64,000 nucleotides of DNA from Oegoconia quadripuncta (Eukaryota; Arthropoda; Insecta; Lepidoptera; Autostichidae): the NCBI GenBank assembly GCA_949316235.1, contig OX438758.1:17309194-17373193 (forward strand). Direction: 5' to 3'. The notes under the pieces were generated by a model. It saw only the letters and a program-made list of their open reading frames with translations, was not told where the DNA came from and searched no databases. This document shows, in pieces, positions 52,015 through 63,932 of this stretch. Position 1 is the stretch's first letter; each line of letters begins with the position of its first letter. The position numbers and the translations under genes were made by a program.

Positions 52015-52215
52015 TTATTTTAATGATTAACTGGATACGCGTTTGACCACAATCTCTCGTGATGGAAAGTGACGATGTGGCCGAAGATGAAGCACGCGAT
52101 CTCAGTAGATGCCTATTCACCTTGCTCTTAAAGATCCCAAGGTTGTAAGATTCAGGAAAGACTGACGCCGGAAGGTAGTTCCATGCCTTGGCTGTTCGCA
52201 TTGTGAATGAATAGT
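52015..52215 (-). repeat. LINE tail, family T1
   Basis: The minus strand reads MRTAKAWNYLPASVFPESYN, then LGIFKSKVNRHLL, the LINE C-terminal block, followed by the family 3' UTR. It is the longest coding remnant of this family here. Confidence 0.8.
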
Positions 52216-52562
52216 CGAACCTCTTAGTGCGAATGTTCGGTATGTTAACTACATACGGCTAGTAGTCCGAAGATGAAATAAGATTATGTAATCCAACGCA
52301 CACTCACCGAAATGCATCCTGTAAAAGAATGAGAGACAGGCGACCTTGTGACGGTGTTCGAGGCTCTGCAATTTAGCAGTGATCGAATTGTCTCAATGAG
52401 ACTTTTGGCACGTCGTTCCAAAGAATCGAATGCAGCCAGGTGGCACTTGGCTGAACCATTCCAAATATTTTCAAGTTGGACACTTTAGATTTGTGGGTTG
52501 TTTCAATAATGGGGACGTATGTAAGGATAACGTAACAAACGTAGCAACATAAAGCTTATAAA

Positions 52563-52767
52563 ATTGAGGTCACAGGTTCGAGTCCCAGCGGGATACATGT
52601 GTAATACTCGGTTTGGTGGCATTAATAAAGGTTCGACGCAGTTTTCTGGGTGCCTGACTTAAGATAGTCAGTCCCTCAATTATATTATTCTGGATCAGAG
52701 CGTTTCCACCTTCACCCTCATCTTCCACTTAACATCAGGTATGGTTGAGGTTAAGCGCTAACCCTTG
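52563..52767 (+). repeat. SINE-A copy, diverged, tail interrupted
   Basis: GAGGTCACAGGTTCGAGTCC (B box), ACTCGGTTTGGTGGCATT, and the end TTAAGCGCTAACCCTTG. It is cut at TA by the element starting at 52770; the last bases (CATAAAAC) appear after 54329. Confidence 0.75.
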
Positions 52768-52769
52768 TA

Positions 52770-54327
52770 CAGTCGGCAACACAATTAAGGTAACAGGTCT
52801 TTATTTATAAATATATGTACGAGAAAGTCTAAAGGGAAATTGTTATTCATGTTTAACTGAAATTTATCTATCACATGATGATATGATAGCCGTTAAGGAA
52901 AACGTACTTTTATAAACAAGCTTTTAATACTCCATCGTGATTATCATATATTATTATTATTTACAGTCATAAAGTTTACTTTCAGGTCGTATTTACAGGT
53001 AAACAGCGTACTTGATATAAGTAGTTTATTGACGTAGTGAAGGTGACAACTTAGTTAGAACTGTCAATTACAACCTGGGTAGCGCTTCGACCGAAACGCC
53101 GATCCGGGCATATAATCCACCGTAATACTGCCGAATTGCTTTACAGGGAGGTTCAAACACTTGAATGCAACCCTATAAGAACATTGGGAGGCCCTAACCT
53201 AATTAATTTATACAACCTCAACAATCTATTTAGCTATTCGGAGAACACGAAACGATAGCGCGTTTTAAAAGATTAGTGGCGCCATCTATTGGTATAGTTG
53301 AGAACTTAATATATTGGTGGTTGTGTTACACAGTCATTATTTTGAAGAGACCCATTTTTAAATACCACAGTTTATAGTATATCCGTGACTATATGAATTG
53401 CCCAAAAAATCCAGACAACTAGATTATACACAAATCTCTAACACTAATACCTAGACATAACTACACAAAGAGAACGAATGACCGTTCATAAAGACACAAA
53501 GGCAAAGATTTGGGATTTTTTGTTTGCCAAATGGAAAATATTAATAATTTAACTTGCGTATGTCACGCAAAACGATGACGGTAACATTAGCGACGTCACT
53601 GCTGTCAGTGTTACGTCAAAAATGGCGTATTTTAAAATCAGTTTGTGCAACTGCAAAGTAAAGAGGGTCATTACTAAGCACAATTGCATACATGAGTTTT
53701 TCTACAAATATATTTTGGGACACCAGTAATATATCCTCCAAATAAGATGGGGGTGTCCGGATCAGTACCCTTCTACCTTTACTTAACATCAAGTAAATAA
53801 TGTTGACTGATTATTCATCATTATTCACTTATCTTCTAAATCAAATGTTGTCTTCTATCATTAATGCTGAGTACATTTGTAATTGGTAGACATATAAGAA
53901 CTATACCACAAACCATGTCACATCGAATTATAATACGTGTTATTCTGTTAATGTACCTAAAGTAAATAAATAAATAATCTAACAGTGTACACAAAATTTC
54001 GTATCCGTGCTATTAACCGTAGAGGAGATCTCTGTTGGGGTGACAATCCTGGTTGCAGCATCAGGTCACGAAGACATGTTTAAATATTAAAACTAACCGT
54101 GTATGCAATATTCAGTATCCATGCTATTAACCGTTAAGAAATTACCCTCGTGAGGAGACGATCCTGGTTTCTGGTCTATCATATAATTCCTAAAGTTGAA
54201 ACGGACAACTTGTACACGAAGTTTGCAAGTTAAATAGAAGCTTGTAAAGTATAACAAAATTCAACCAAGAACCTCGCAAACAATATCATAAAAATTAAGC
54301 TTGCTACCTTAATTGTTTTGCTGACTG
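52770..54327. mobile_element. TA-flanked element with about 26-bp inverted ends (Tc1/mariner-like, non-autonomous)
   Basis: The left end CAGTCGGCAACACAATTAAG and right end inverse CAGTCAGCAAAACAATTAAG match at about 23 of 26 bases. Each is next to TA (52768-52769, 54328-54329). The 1.56-kb interior has no transposase frame. It holds two diverged, roughly 110-base repeats near 53990-54180 (GTATCC(G/A)TGCTATTAACCGT). The flanks join to one SINE-A tail. Confidence 0.75.
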
Positions 54328-54335
54328 TACATAAA

Positions 54336-54540
54336 ACTTTTGATAACATTTGAAAACGTCTTGATATACAATTATCGCTCTTTCACAAAGCAGTTTCCCC
54401 GGAGAAGAACAAGCACGAAACTCGGGGATTGCTCTTTTTAAGTAAATATTTTTACAATATATGATTCGTCAAAGAAAATAGTAGGCTGAATATTTTTATC
54501 ATCTACGAGATCATCTCGTAGATTCTAGTCAGAAATTTTA
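54336..54540 (-). repeat. LINE tail, family T2
   Basis: TTTGATAACATTTGAAAACG, GGAGAAGAACAAGCACGAAA and ATTGCTCTTTTTAAG match 16590-16705 and 49530-49590. A small palindrome, ATCTACGAGATGATCTCGTA-like, follows. Confidence 0.65.
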
Positions 54541-54612
54541 TAATAAACTTTTGCACATAGTTTCCGTTTAATGGTGGTTTTAAATATCTTTAAAGGCAAA
54601 TGTTATCTAAAT

Positions 54613-54812
54613 CGTCACCACAATCTTATCTAAATCTGCCGCCAAGCAGCAATGTTAATAGCATTATTGTGTTCCGGTTATCATAGATAAGATAGCCAAT
54701 CCCCCAAATGTGTTGGGGTTTCCGGGTCAGCACGCTTCCGCCTTCGACCTCATCTTCACTTAACATCAGGTGTGATTGAGGTCAAATACGAACCCGTCAT
54801 GCATAAAAAAAA
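54613..54812 (+). repeat. SINE-A 3' part
   Basis: CACAATCTTATCTAAATCTG to ACGAACCCGTCATGCATAAA with a short A-run. Confidence 0.85.
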
Positions 54813-56379
54813 TGTATGTTTACCGAACCCTCATTATAAAAGCGTAGGGGTATACATTATCCCTTGAATGACTTTGCGACCTTGTGTAAAAAATACACTA
54901 CGATATTAAAATAACCAGAGAAAATTTAAGAGCTGGTTGATGTCATCATCCTTTTTTTAGCAATAACAAAAGTGGTACCTATTGATTGTCTAAATGTATA
55001 TGTATATATATATACATACATATTTGTGGATGTAATTTTTGGTATTAGACTTAATTAATCTTGAACATTTTTCAGTTTGAACGTTTTTTCCCCTCGTCTT
55101 CCGTAGTTCAATTGGATGTCCCATTGACGGGACGAAGGTAAATTATGATTACGGTAAAGGTCGTTCCTTTCGTATATTCTCAATGTTCCAGAAAATTTAT
55201 CTTCCTTTCAATATCTCCTCAGTTCCCTTCTACAAACATTACCACACTTGTATCAGGTAAACGTCGGCCTCATATTCATTTAAGATGGTTTATTCCTTCC
55301 AGTGGCGCCCTCATTGGATAAATTAGGATTTCTTTTTAAATACAGAATAAATCAAAAATATCGCTCTGCTGTGCACTTGAGAATCCTAAAAGCTTATTAT
55401 AAATAGATTTGATGGGGGTTTTTTTTTTGCAGAATATCAAACAATGTGGCCAATTTTATCTATAAATAAAAATTCACGGCAATAAATGTAATTCAAGCTT
55501 TTTACGTATTATCTATTCTTTTAGCTTTTATTTATCCAATGAGGGGGCCACTGGACGGAATAAGCCCACTTAACATCAGATGTGATTGACGTCAAACGCT
55601 AAACGAAGTAGAATTTTCGCATATCGATTTCGCCATTTTGTCCGAACTTGTAGATGACCTCAAAAAAGTATAATAATTTTTGAATTATATTCCGAAATTC
55701 TTGCCAATATTCTAAAAATGTCATTATATAATTTCCAAATTATTTATATACTGTCAAGTTATCTTGACAGTTGGCCAACAATTTAGATAGGAAAAGTTAT
55801 TTGTTAGAACTTAGATATGTTTTATAATTAAAATTTAACAGATTGCGTAGAAAAATCGGGTGTACGTCTGGTTTTCATTTTTGTTAAATACATCATACAT
55901 TTTAGTTGTTTACAATGTATATTATTTTAGTTTGTATGTTCGTATCTATAATCTTAATTATTAAAGAAATATTTAGAGACCCGATTTCTTCACAACGCAT
56001 GTATTTTCATCAAAATGTATTTACCGGAATTTAGTATACAATATTGTTAGCGAGCCGATGGATTACGGCTTGCGCCGGCGCAGAATTCGTGTTACATTAC
56101 ACGATAGATTATGCGTTACTCACGTCTGGACCCGCTTTAGATAATTATTTGAATCACGATCCAAGAAATATGTGATTGCGGCAGCATTTTTTTGTTTTTA
56201 AGTGTATTTATTGTAGATGTTTCTGTTAATAAAATTGTTTATGTAGGTACAAATTAATAATTGAACAATAAATACGTATTCAAAAAAAAATTTGTCTTTA
56301 TTTTGAGCCTTATTCAGAGATTATTACTAGCAAGTCATATAAGAAGGTGAAAGAGCTTGAATTGCGTAACTTAGTCATC
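54813..56379. other. Non-coding AT-rich stretch
   Basis: No gene. A SINE-A tail piece is at 55562-55610 (CACTTAACATCAGATGTGAT). ACTGTCAAG-TTAT-CTTGACAGT near 55751-55772 is a small hairpin. ATATATATA runs lie near 55003. Confidence 0.45.
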
Positions 56380-56612
56380 TAATTAATATTATACATGCGA
56401 AAATTTGGATGCTTGTTTGTATGATGCACAATTACGACGAAACGCACGAACGGATTTGGATAAAATTTGGTATATTGATAGAACATACACTGGATTAACA
56501 CATAGAATGTTTGTTTATCCCGATAAATTGAATAGTTCCCGAGGGATAAACAAATTAAACTTATCCGCGATAACGTTATTCCACGCGGGCAAAGCCGCGG
56601 AAAGCTAGTTTA
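56380..56612 (-). repeat. Repeat R copy
   Basis: ATTAATATTATACATGCGAA (3' end), ACGCACGAACGGATTTGGAT, ATCCCGATAAATTGAATAGT and ACGCGGGCAAAGCCGCGGAA; a long copy with clear family ends. Confidence 0.8.
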
Positions 56613-56959
56613 TATAAATGAAAAATTTGGAAAACTCCTAGAGTTAAATAATAAACAAACCAACTGCTAAAAGCTATATATCTTGTACACGGCTTAACCG
56701 ATTTCTATCAAATATGGCTAAGAAAGTTCTGCAGCTTTTGATAAAAAAAAATCGCATGGCATAATGTGATAAAACGGAACAGATGCAATTATTAGTCACG
56801 TAGAGGCTATAAAATCTAAAAAATTTAAAAGTTAAACATGCCAAACAATTCAGTATCTAAAGGCTTATGTATATAATTGCGCTTGAATGATTATAAATAT
56901 ACTAGCTTTCCGCCCACGGCTTTGTTCGGAGTAATATTATTTTCGCGGATTTTTTAAAG

Positions 56960-57452
56960 AATCAAAAATACGGTATTTTGCGGTAAAATATAGTAATATT
57001 CGATAAAAAAACGTATTAAACTAAGAGGAAAAAAAAATACGCGTTTCCGCAGGAAATTACGGTGACAGCATTGTGTTTTTATTTCATAAAAGTTGCGGGT
57101 CCATGCAGCAGATGGCGCCAAGATTTCGCGACATAATTTTCACAAACAAGGTAGTTTTCGAATAAACATTATGATTACTCATGCGCCGGACAATGCCGGA
57201 CAAAACCAAGTCAACTAATCGCCGATTGCTCAGTCGCCCATCAACAACAGCGGAACGGCAAGAGCGCATATGCCGCGCAATACGGCGGACTGCACTAATC
57301 GGCAACGTCGCATAATGATTTTGCAACTATACGCGCGTGGAATTGAAAGCAAATTAAAATTGAAGCCGTCATAAGTCGCCGGTAATTTTACCGTAATTTA
57401 TATGAATGACCGTAAAATTCCCGTATTTTACCAGCGTTCGGTAAAATTACAT
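56960..57452. repeat. Repeat G, copy 2
   Basis: Same order as 2610-3065: CGGTAAAATATAGTAATATT, CATGCAGCAGATGGCGCC, ATTATGATTACTCATGCGCC, GGACTGCACTAATCGGCAAC, then CATAAGTCGCCGGTAATTTT and ATTTTACCAGCG. It is diverged by substitutions and small insertions. A repeat R start (CTAGCTTTCCGCCCACGG) lies just to its left at 56903. Confidence 0.65.
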
Positions 57453-58085
57453 AATTTAGTACTAGTCGCAACTCATCTCTATACATATTGTAGGCTTCAA
57501 ATCAAAATATCATCAACCGCCAGATTTATTGCCAGAGAGAAAATTTCTTTTATATCAAATATTCTCCCAATAGATTGTGAAAGTTTTTTACTACAGAGAG
57601 GTGTGTAACGAAAATATGTTCGGTGTGGAAAAAATATCCAGTAATATGCCCTTTGGGAGTGTACGGGTGTTGACAATGCCGAAGTCAAGGTATATCTCGG
57701 GACAGTTGCGGAAAAATGTCGAAGTGTCAATGGACTTGGTGTTTATTTTTGGGTCATGTTTTATTTTATCTATGGATACATCGATACCTGTCTTATGGCA
57801 TAAATTCAATAAAATGGAATACAGAGTAAATTTATTAAAAATACCTATATCTTATAGAAAAAATACGTCGTCCAACTCGCTTCCGTGAGGCATAGTACCT
57901 AGTACGCTAGCGCTATTGCCCCGCTGAATGCATAAGCTCAGCTGCTGAGCAAAATTGCCAAATGGAACATATATTTATTCCATTATCACTTCGAATATGG
58001 TAAGTAATTTAATGAGCCTTGTATTACCTTTATTATAGTAATAGGTAAGCATGGCTTGGGCACATTATCAGGAGGCATGAAAGGC
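57453..58085. other. Unassigned stretch
   Basis: Overlapping frames on both strands (57577-57888 +, 57497-57809 -) have ordinary composition but no domain I recognise, and no splice pattern ties them together. Confidence 0.35.
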
Positions 58086-58087
58086 AC

Positions 58088-58235
58088 GTAACAAGACGAG
58101 TACTATGTATAATGTGGAGGGATACAGCGGCAAAGGAAGACCGAAGAAGGTGTGGGTAGACTGTGTGAGGAATGATATTTGTGCGAAAGGGGTAAGGATG
58201 GGGATAGGGATAAGGGACAGTGGAAGACCGCCTCC
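58088..58235 (+). pseudogene. RTE-like LINE C-terminal fragment interrupted by SINE-A
   Basis: The plus strand reads GYSGKGRPKKVWVDCVRNDI then CAKGVRM and IRDSGR. This is the 'GrGRPkkrWidcvk.Dm...gv....a.DR..Wk' tail of an RTE-like reverse transcriptase. It stops at the SINE-A at 58245; the continuation after the SINE is not recognised. Confidence 0.7.
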
Positions 58236-58244
58236 GACCGGTTT

Positions 58245-58553
58245 AGCCGCCTCCGTGGCTCAATATAAACAACATTGGGCTTACGATTCGGAGGTCGCGG
58301 GTTCGATCCTCATCGAACATGTACCCCACATGTTTAAGTACTAGGTTTGGTTGGTGGTAGAGCATTTTAAAATCTCCGCCGCAGCAATGTTAATAGCATT
58401 GTTGTGTTCCGGTTGTCAGAGATAAGATAGCCAGTCCCCCAAATGTGTTGGGGTTTCCGGGTCAGTACGCTTCCACCTTCGACCTCATCTTCACTTAACA
58501 TCAGGTGTGATTGTAGTCAAGCACGAAATAGTCGTGCATAAAAAAAAAAGAAG
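58245..58553 (+). repeat. SINE-A copy with internal deletion
   Basis: Head TAGCCGCCTCCGTGGCTCAA, GTCGCGGGTTCGATCCTCAT, a small duplication near ACATGTACCCCACATGTTTA, then a deletion joining 'aatctccgcc' to GCAGCAATGTTAATAGC, and the full 3' part with an A-tail (58540-58549). Confidence 0.9.
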
Positions 58554-59639
58554 AGGAAAACATAATGTGCCGATCTAGAGCCCTTATGGAAAGAAAATTA
58601 TAAAGATTACCTTTATTATGTAATAATGGTTTAATTCTGGATACGAAATTTCAATTTAACATAAATTCAACGGGAAATAATAAAAGTAGCTAAATATTGG
58701 AAGAATGAATCTGTTACAAAAGGGTTGTGTTGCCACAGTAGTCATGTATTTACAGAATTACTTACATGACAAAAACTTAAGTGTATAAAGTTATAGGTAA
58801 AATGTAATTAATGGTATAAATCATTTACTACTATTCTATTCAAGTTCCAACATTTTATTTCCCTCGCAGTACAGTGAATACATTGAATAAATGTTGACAG
58901 AGTTACACAGCGACGAGGGAAGATGGTTTATTGAAGGCCTCACTCAAGTATAGTGTAAGTACGTTATGCCAAAGGTAAATATTATCGACTTGTTGAGTTC
59001 TTATTTGAGCTTGAAAGCATGAATGAACAGCTTTTGCAGATGACGGTAAAGGCAATTAATGGTACAGAGGCAAAAGGAACAACTGTTTTGTTATGTATGT
59101 ACAATTGCTTGCAGATAAAACTATAGCCCTTGTTCCCTGACGCGCTAGCTCTTTTGCATTGATTATTTCCTTCATGACAAAATAAAGTCATAGGCATAAG
59201 ACTTATATATTACTGCGTATGGACCGGGTAGTTCAAACAATCAAAATCGTATCATTTCATTAGTGTTAAAACAGGAGCTTGGAACCAACGGGAACTCAGT
59301 CACACACCTAATTTGTATCAAATGCTGATTTATATGGCAAGAAAATGCATCACTTACCACAGAAAAGTGATCAAAAAACATGCGAGCATCTTTGCAATGT
59401 TTTCTTGCACTTTTATGTTAACAATTTACAGGTTGTGAGCACAGACTAAAAAAAATTGATTTTGCGCGGTCGTTTCGGCCATTTATTCTCAACAGTCCAA
59501 TTAGTTCTCGACAAGGCATAGTTCATATAAGAAAATGTGTGACGTGCACACATTTAAAGGGCACCTGCACTGGGTATGGCGTATCAAAATATCGCATTGC
59601 AACTCGAACACAAGTTACAGGAAATTGAGCTTTACGATA
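58554..59639. other. Non-coding stretch upstream of the envelope-like relic
   Basis: No gene, LTR or gag/pol remnant recognised. The 71-codon minus frame at 58982-59197 lacks features. Confidence 0.45.
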
Positions 59640-60194
59640 CATAACCTACTTAGAAACGATGATAAAAGGCGGCATTGAAGAGGCTTAAAAACGGTATGGA
59701 TGTGGCTAATACACTGTTCGGTGACATGGACGATAGATTCGCTCAGCAATTAAAGGAGATATTGAGAAGATTACGACTAACGAGATACATTTTCAAAATT
59801 TATAAAAAAATCAGACCTCTGTTTTGGAAACTGAATACAACATCTTACGTCGCAATGAATCTGTCATCAAAAAGCAATTTTCCTTTATACAACAACATCT
59901 AAAAAAATATCTTCAGAAGTTAAGCAAGTGCGACTCAATAATCAGAATAGGCTCTATATCACCTCGTCAGCACTAACAGCTAATATCCTTATATCAAATA
60001 TAAGACGTATTCAGCAGGCTCTTATTAATACTGTGACCGATATCTCTAAAGGACACTTTGTTTCAGCATTTGATACGACAGTTCGCGAACGAAGTCTATG
60101 GGTGACTGTGCCTCCATTGGTTCCAAACTCCCGTTTTGTCACCAATGAAGTAGTGCCATTACATTGTTTGAACGACCCGGTCTATACGCAGTAA
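59640..60194 (+). pseudogene. Relic of an F-like envelope gene (errantivirus/baculovirus F type)
   Basis: Frameshifted pieces appear in the order expected of F-like envelope proteins. First is a basic KRRH tetrapeptide followed by a stop, where the family has its proprotein cleavage site. A Leu/Gly-rich stretch ends in LFGDMDD. Then comes a heptad-type region (VIKKQFSFIQQHL) in a second frame. Last is a block with IRRIQQALINTVTDISKGH in a third. No signal peptide, membrane anchor, LTR or pol is found nearby. At least two frameshifts and several stops show it is dead. It probably came from an errantivirus-like element; the assignment is by pattern only. Nothing intact is encoded. Confidence 0.5.
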
Positions 60195-60689
60195 TAATAT
60201 ATAACTCTATGGTTATATCCTATGACGATTAATTTTGAAATAACAAATAGGTACCATTGTTGTTTCTGTGAATTTAATTCCATCTCAAGATTGACATTAT
60301 AAAAAGAATTCCAATATAGTTTACGTTCAATATTTATACATAACTTTGTATGCAATATTGGCCCAACCTCCCTAATATTAATCAGCTTTCCTAAACGGCC
60401 TCAAAACTGACGATTTTTAAACTCCCATTTAAATTTAACCTCTCTCACTGAGGCTTAACATTTTCCCGAAACGTCAGCCCCCATCATGTAACGCGAGGAT
60501 TATCGGTGTATAATAACAAAACAGTCTAAGGTTCTATTTAATAGGGAACAAAATAATACCAACGTTTCTCTGGGAATATGCAAAGGAGGTTTATGAATAC
60601 GTAACTAATATTTTGACCTATATGTTAAATGTGAAGACATGTCGGAGGCGTCGGGGTTGGTAAGAATATTGTGTATTTAATAAATCATC
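60195..60689. other. Non-coding stretch
   Basis: No membrane-anchor coding that would continue the envelope relic, and no other gene, was recognised. Confidence 0.45.
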
Positions 60690-60905
60690 ATCATTATTAT
60701 ATTAGCCACAGGATCGAGGAGGCTTATACTCAATAGGCCTCCCCCATATAATCCCAGTGTGACCGGTTGGAAGCGGCCTGCATCCAGCAGTTTCCAGCGA
60801 CCTATATCAGGTCGTCTGTCCACCTTGTGAGTGGACGTCCTATATTGCGTATACCGGTGCGTGGTCTCCACTCAAGAACTTTAATGCCCCACCGGTCATT
60901 AGTAG
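60690..60905 (-). pseudogene. RTE-like LINE C-terminal fragment
   Basis: Inverse of the block at 25800-26000: AGAACTTTAATGCCCCACCG and GTGCGTGGTCTCCACTCAAG correspond to IKVLEWRPRTG. Stops break it. At 60905 it meets an oppositely oriented fragment of the same family. Confidence 0.7.
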
Positions 60906-61320
60906 GCACATAGCTCGAAGAACTAATGACCGGTGGGAGACTCACTCCCTAACAAAAAGACGTATTAGACTTCAAACTTCAAGCATTTATTTCAACGTAA
61001 GATACATGATATCATTTGTTGAATGTCAATTTAAATCTATTGGAAACAAAAATAGGGCTTAAGCATTTTTCGGTCAGTCAGTACGTCCAAGCTACCACCG
61101 CTTCGGAAAGGGAAATCATCTGTCGGAAAAGCAGCGGCGCAAGAAACCCACAGGATCAAATTTAGATATAAAAAACCTCCAAAATTCGACAAAACCACCG
61201 ACTTACCAGTCATCAGGGGACACATAGCTCGAAGAACTGATGACCAGTGGGAGACTCACTTCCTAACAAAAATACGTATTCAAAAATCAAAAATGTTTAT
61301 TTTCATTGACTTAGATACGT
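60906..61320 (+). repeat. Two LINE fragments in direct repeat enclosing another LINE tail
   Basis: TAGCTCGAAGAACT(A/G)ATGACC and GTGGGAGACTCACT(C/T)CCTAACAAAAA occur at about 60911-60960 and 61216-61270. They encode the IARRT-D-RW block. Between them, on the minus strand, lies another LINE 3' end (coding CAAAFPTDDFPFRSGGSLDV, then a 3' UTR with AATAAATGCTTG). Confidence 0.6.
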
Positions 61321-62825
61321 TTGCCGCCCTCTCATATAAAAAAAAAAAAAAAAAAAAAAAGATACCTAAGATTTTTAGTGTTGGGGTTTTCTTTTATATA
61401 GAAGAAGATTATAGCCCTAGAAGTAAATTATAATAACTCGAAATGTACATCCATTAGACATTTATCCCCATAACCTTACTGCTAGGGCGCTTACGTAGTA
61501 CTAAATTTAGTGATGACTCTGTTCACTCCTGTAAAGAGTCTTTCAAAAAAGTAAATTTTACTTCGCTTCGTTTAATGTTTTAGCACAGAATACTTGATAG
61601 CACATACAAAACTGCCACCTGAACTTGCTAAATTCCGCAGGTAGAGAATGGAGACCTACTGAAGTCGCTTACGTGGTACCAAACTTAGCGATCGAACGCA
61701 AAATTTTGACGTAGTACGACTGATTGTAAGTATTCTAAGAAGGCCTTAGTATTAGGTCCTTACCTATGAAATTGGTGTTTTGTATGAAGAATTTCACTAA
61801 GACTTTCTCCATACAAACATTTTTGTTTTTTTTTTGGGAACGGCAAATCCAAATTTAGCTAAACTTTGTGTGTATTATTACCTTTAGTAGGTACTATTAA
61901 TTATTCTGTGGTATTATCGGATAACATTAAGTTAAGTAGGTATAGGCAGCGTTAATTTTTAAAAGTAACCGCTTTATAAAAGTTTCAGCGAATCTAAGAA
62001 ATGATTATGGGAAGCACATGAAAAGAGCTCTGTTCAAATTTTTTTTATTATGTGATTTAGCCCAGAAATTAAAAAATATTTCATGTGAAAACTTGAAATA
62101 ATATTCCATTTTCCAAATAAAAAACAAATTTGGATATAGCTTTGGAAATCGCAGGAATTGGTAGGTACATATGATTAACGAAAAAAAAATGCAATTTCAT
62201 AGGTAAAGACCCAATATAATTATAAATATATAAATAACTGAGAACTTACATAAAGATCAGTACATAAAAAAATACAAAACCATTATTATCAAAATGAAAG
62301 TGTTCCCATAGTACCATAAGCACTAAACAGTAGAAAGAATTCAAAATTATACAAAACACCATTCTGTGATCTATCAAAGTCACTTAGACAGATTAAGTTG
62401 TGCAACTCGCGAGAACTTGTGGCAATCTTTGTTGGTGCCGCCTTGTATACCTTGGGGGATGCATCCGAACGAGACGGACGATGCTGACGTCACGATATAA
62501 TGTGCAACAAAAACCTTTGGCCACCTTCGAAATATATAGATTTATATCGATTTCCTCCAGTTTCACTAGATATAGATTCACCGAAGGACAAATTTGAATA
62601 TTTCTTTCATTAGACAACAGTCTACAGTCTGTTTGTCTAATCACGATACATCAGAAATAATGAGACTTTCACTAGTTCCACCTCTCAAAAATTTAATTAC
62701 GTATGGTTTAGGTAGGCAGGAGTGAAGTGAATTTAATTGGCTAAATATTGTTTTGTTGTTTGCAAATAATTTACCAGAAATGTCAACTTCGTAATTTCAC
62801 AAGTTGCTAAAATGTCAAAAATGTC
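61320..62825. other. Non-coding AT-rich stretch
   Basis: Begins with CGTTTGCCGCCCTCTCATAT and an A20 run (61340-61360), the tail of the family seen at 62830-62960. No gene; the 83-codon minus frame at 62393-62644 has no recognised domain. Confidence 0.45.
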
Positions 62826-62829
62826 AACC

Positions 62830-62960
62830 GGCAACCGGTAAGACCGGCAACGCATCTGTGACCCTTTTGGTGTTGCGTGGGTCCATATGGGCGGCGGTGA
62901 TTGCTTTCCATCAGGTAACCCGCATGCTCGTTTGCCGCCCTCTCATATGAAAAAAAAAGA
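62830..62960 (+). repeat. Retroposon 3' end with A-tail
   Basis: ACCGGCAACGCATCTGTGAC, GTCCATATGGGCGGCGGTGA, CCATCAGGTAACCCGCATGC, TCGTTTGCCGCCCTCTCATA and an A-run. It is a common 3' end of lepidopteran retroposons, with a further piece at 61320. Confidence 0.65.
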
Positions 62961-63479
62961 AAACCTTCCTTTAATGTGAAATTCCTAAAAACAAGTTCCT
63001 AGAATGTAGAATATCCGTCAGCTAGGCTAATGAAATGATGATGATATTTGTGTAATAGCATTATGATGACGTTATAAAATCGCGGTTAATATCGTTTCTG
63101 TATCGTCTGCACAATCGCACAAGGACTCCTGGCAACCTACGCCTGCTGCAGAACCCCTATTACGGCAAAAATTAAATCAGTTTTGCTTGTCTGATATATT
63201 CCTGTAAGTTTTAGGAGAGATGCCGAAATAATATCACCACAATCTTGCCCTGGTCCTAATTTATTTAGAGTCGGCGCAGCACGGCTTTTTTCGTTTTTTT
63301 TTGTGTCTCTTTGTGTGTCTTTCTACCTATACTCATATTTAGTTACAAATAAACTACTGGAATCGTGCATCAATCGCATATTTCGACAATTTGTTTATTT
63401 AGTAAGTAAATGAATAACGAATGGCGTAAGTGCTCACGGCCATTGAAAACATAGCCCTTATGTTTTATCACTATATCAA

Positions 63480-63700
63480 TTTATTCCAATTTATCATCAT
63501 CAACCTTTGAGGTCCTTTCATTGAGAGAGGGGGTATGAGCTATAATCCACCAGAAGAGATTAGTGCGGTGGGTTTTGTGTCGGACTAGCAGACATTTAAC
63601 AGTCAGCGATTTTATGACGTCCTTATAGGCCACCACTTTGGCTTAACGAGTCCTATAATTGAAAACAACTATCATAATTTCTGGCCTTGGTCCCAATTTA
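63480..63700 (-). repeat. 5S-SINE body and SINE-C-like fragment
   Basis: 63570-63670 is the inverse of the body that follows the 5S part at 45075-45160 (GTTGTTTTCAATT...CTGACTGT...CTAGTC(T/C)GACAC). 63485-63560 resembles the SINE-C body edge. No 5S part is left here. Confidence 0.55.
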
Positions 63701-63866
63701 TTTTGGGTAGGCGCAGTATGTCTTTTTCTTCCAATCTCCTCTATCAACCGTTACCTCATCATGCCCTTCTCGTTCATATAACACACAATCCATCCATCTT
63801 TTCCGTGGTCTTCCTCTTCCTTTCCAACCATATTCATGATGCTGAAATATTATCCAAAAATGACAA

Positions 63867-63932
63867 TTTACTAAAATGTCAACTTGCTAACATGACAACT
63901 TTACTAAAATGTCAACTTGCTAACATGACAAC
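63867..63932. repeat. 33-bp tandem duplication
   Basis: Two identical units starting TTTACTAAAATGTCAACTTG, with degenerate related text at 62775-62830 (AAATGTCAACTT, TTGCTAAAATGTCAA). Confidence 0.9.
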
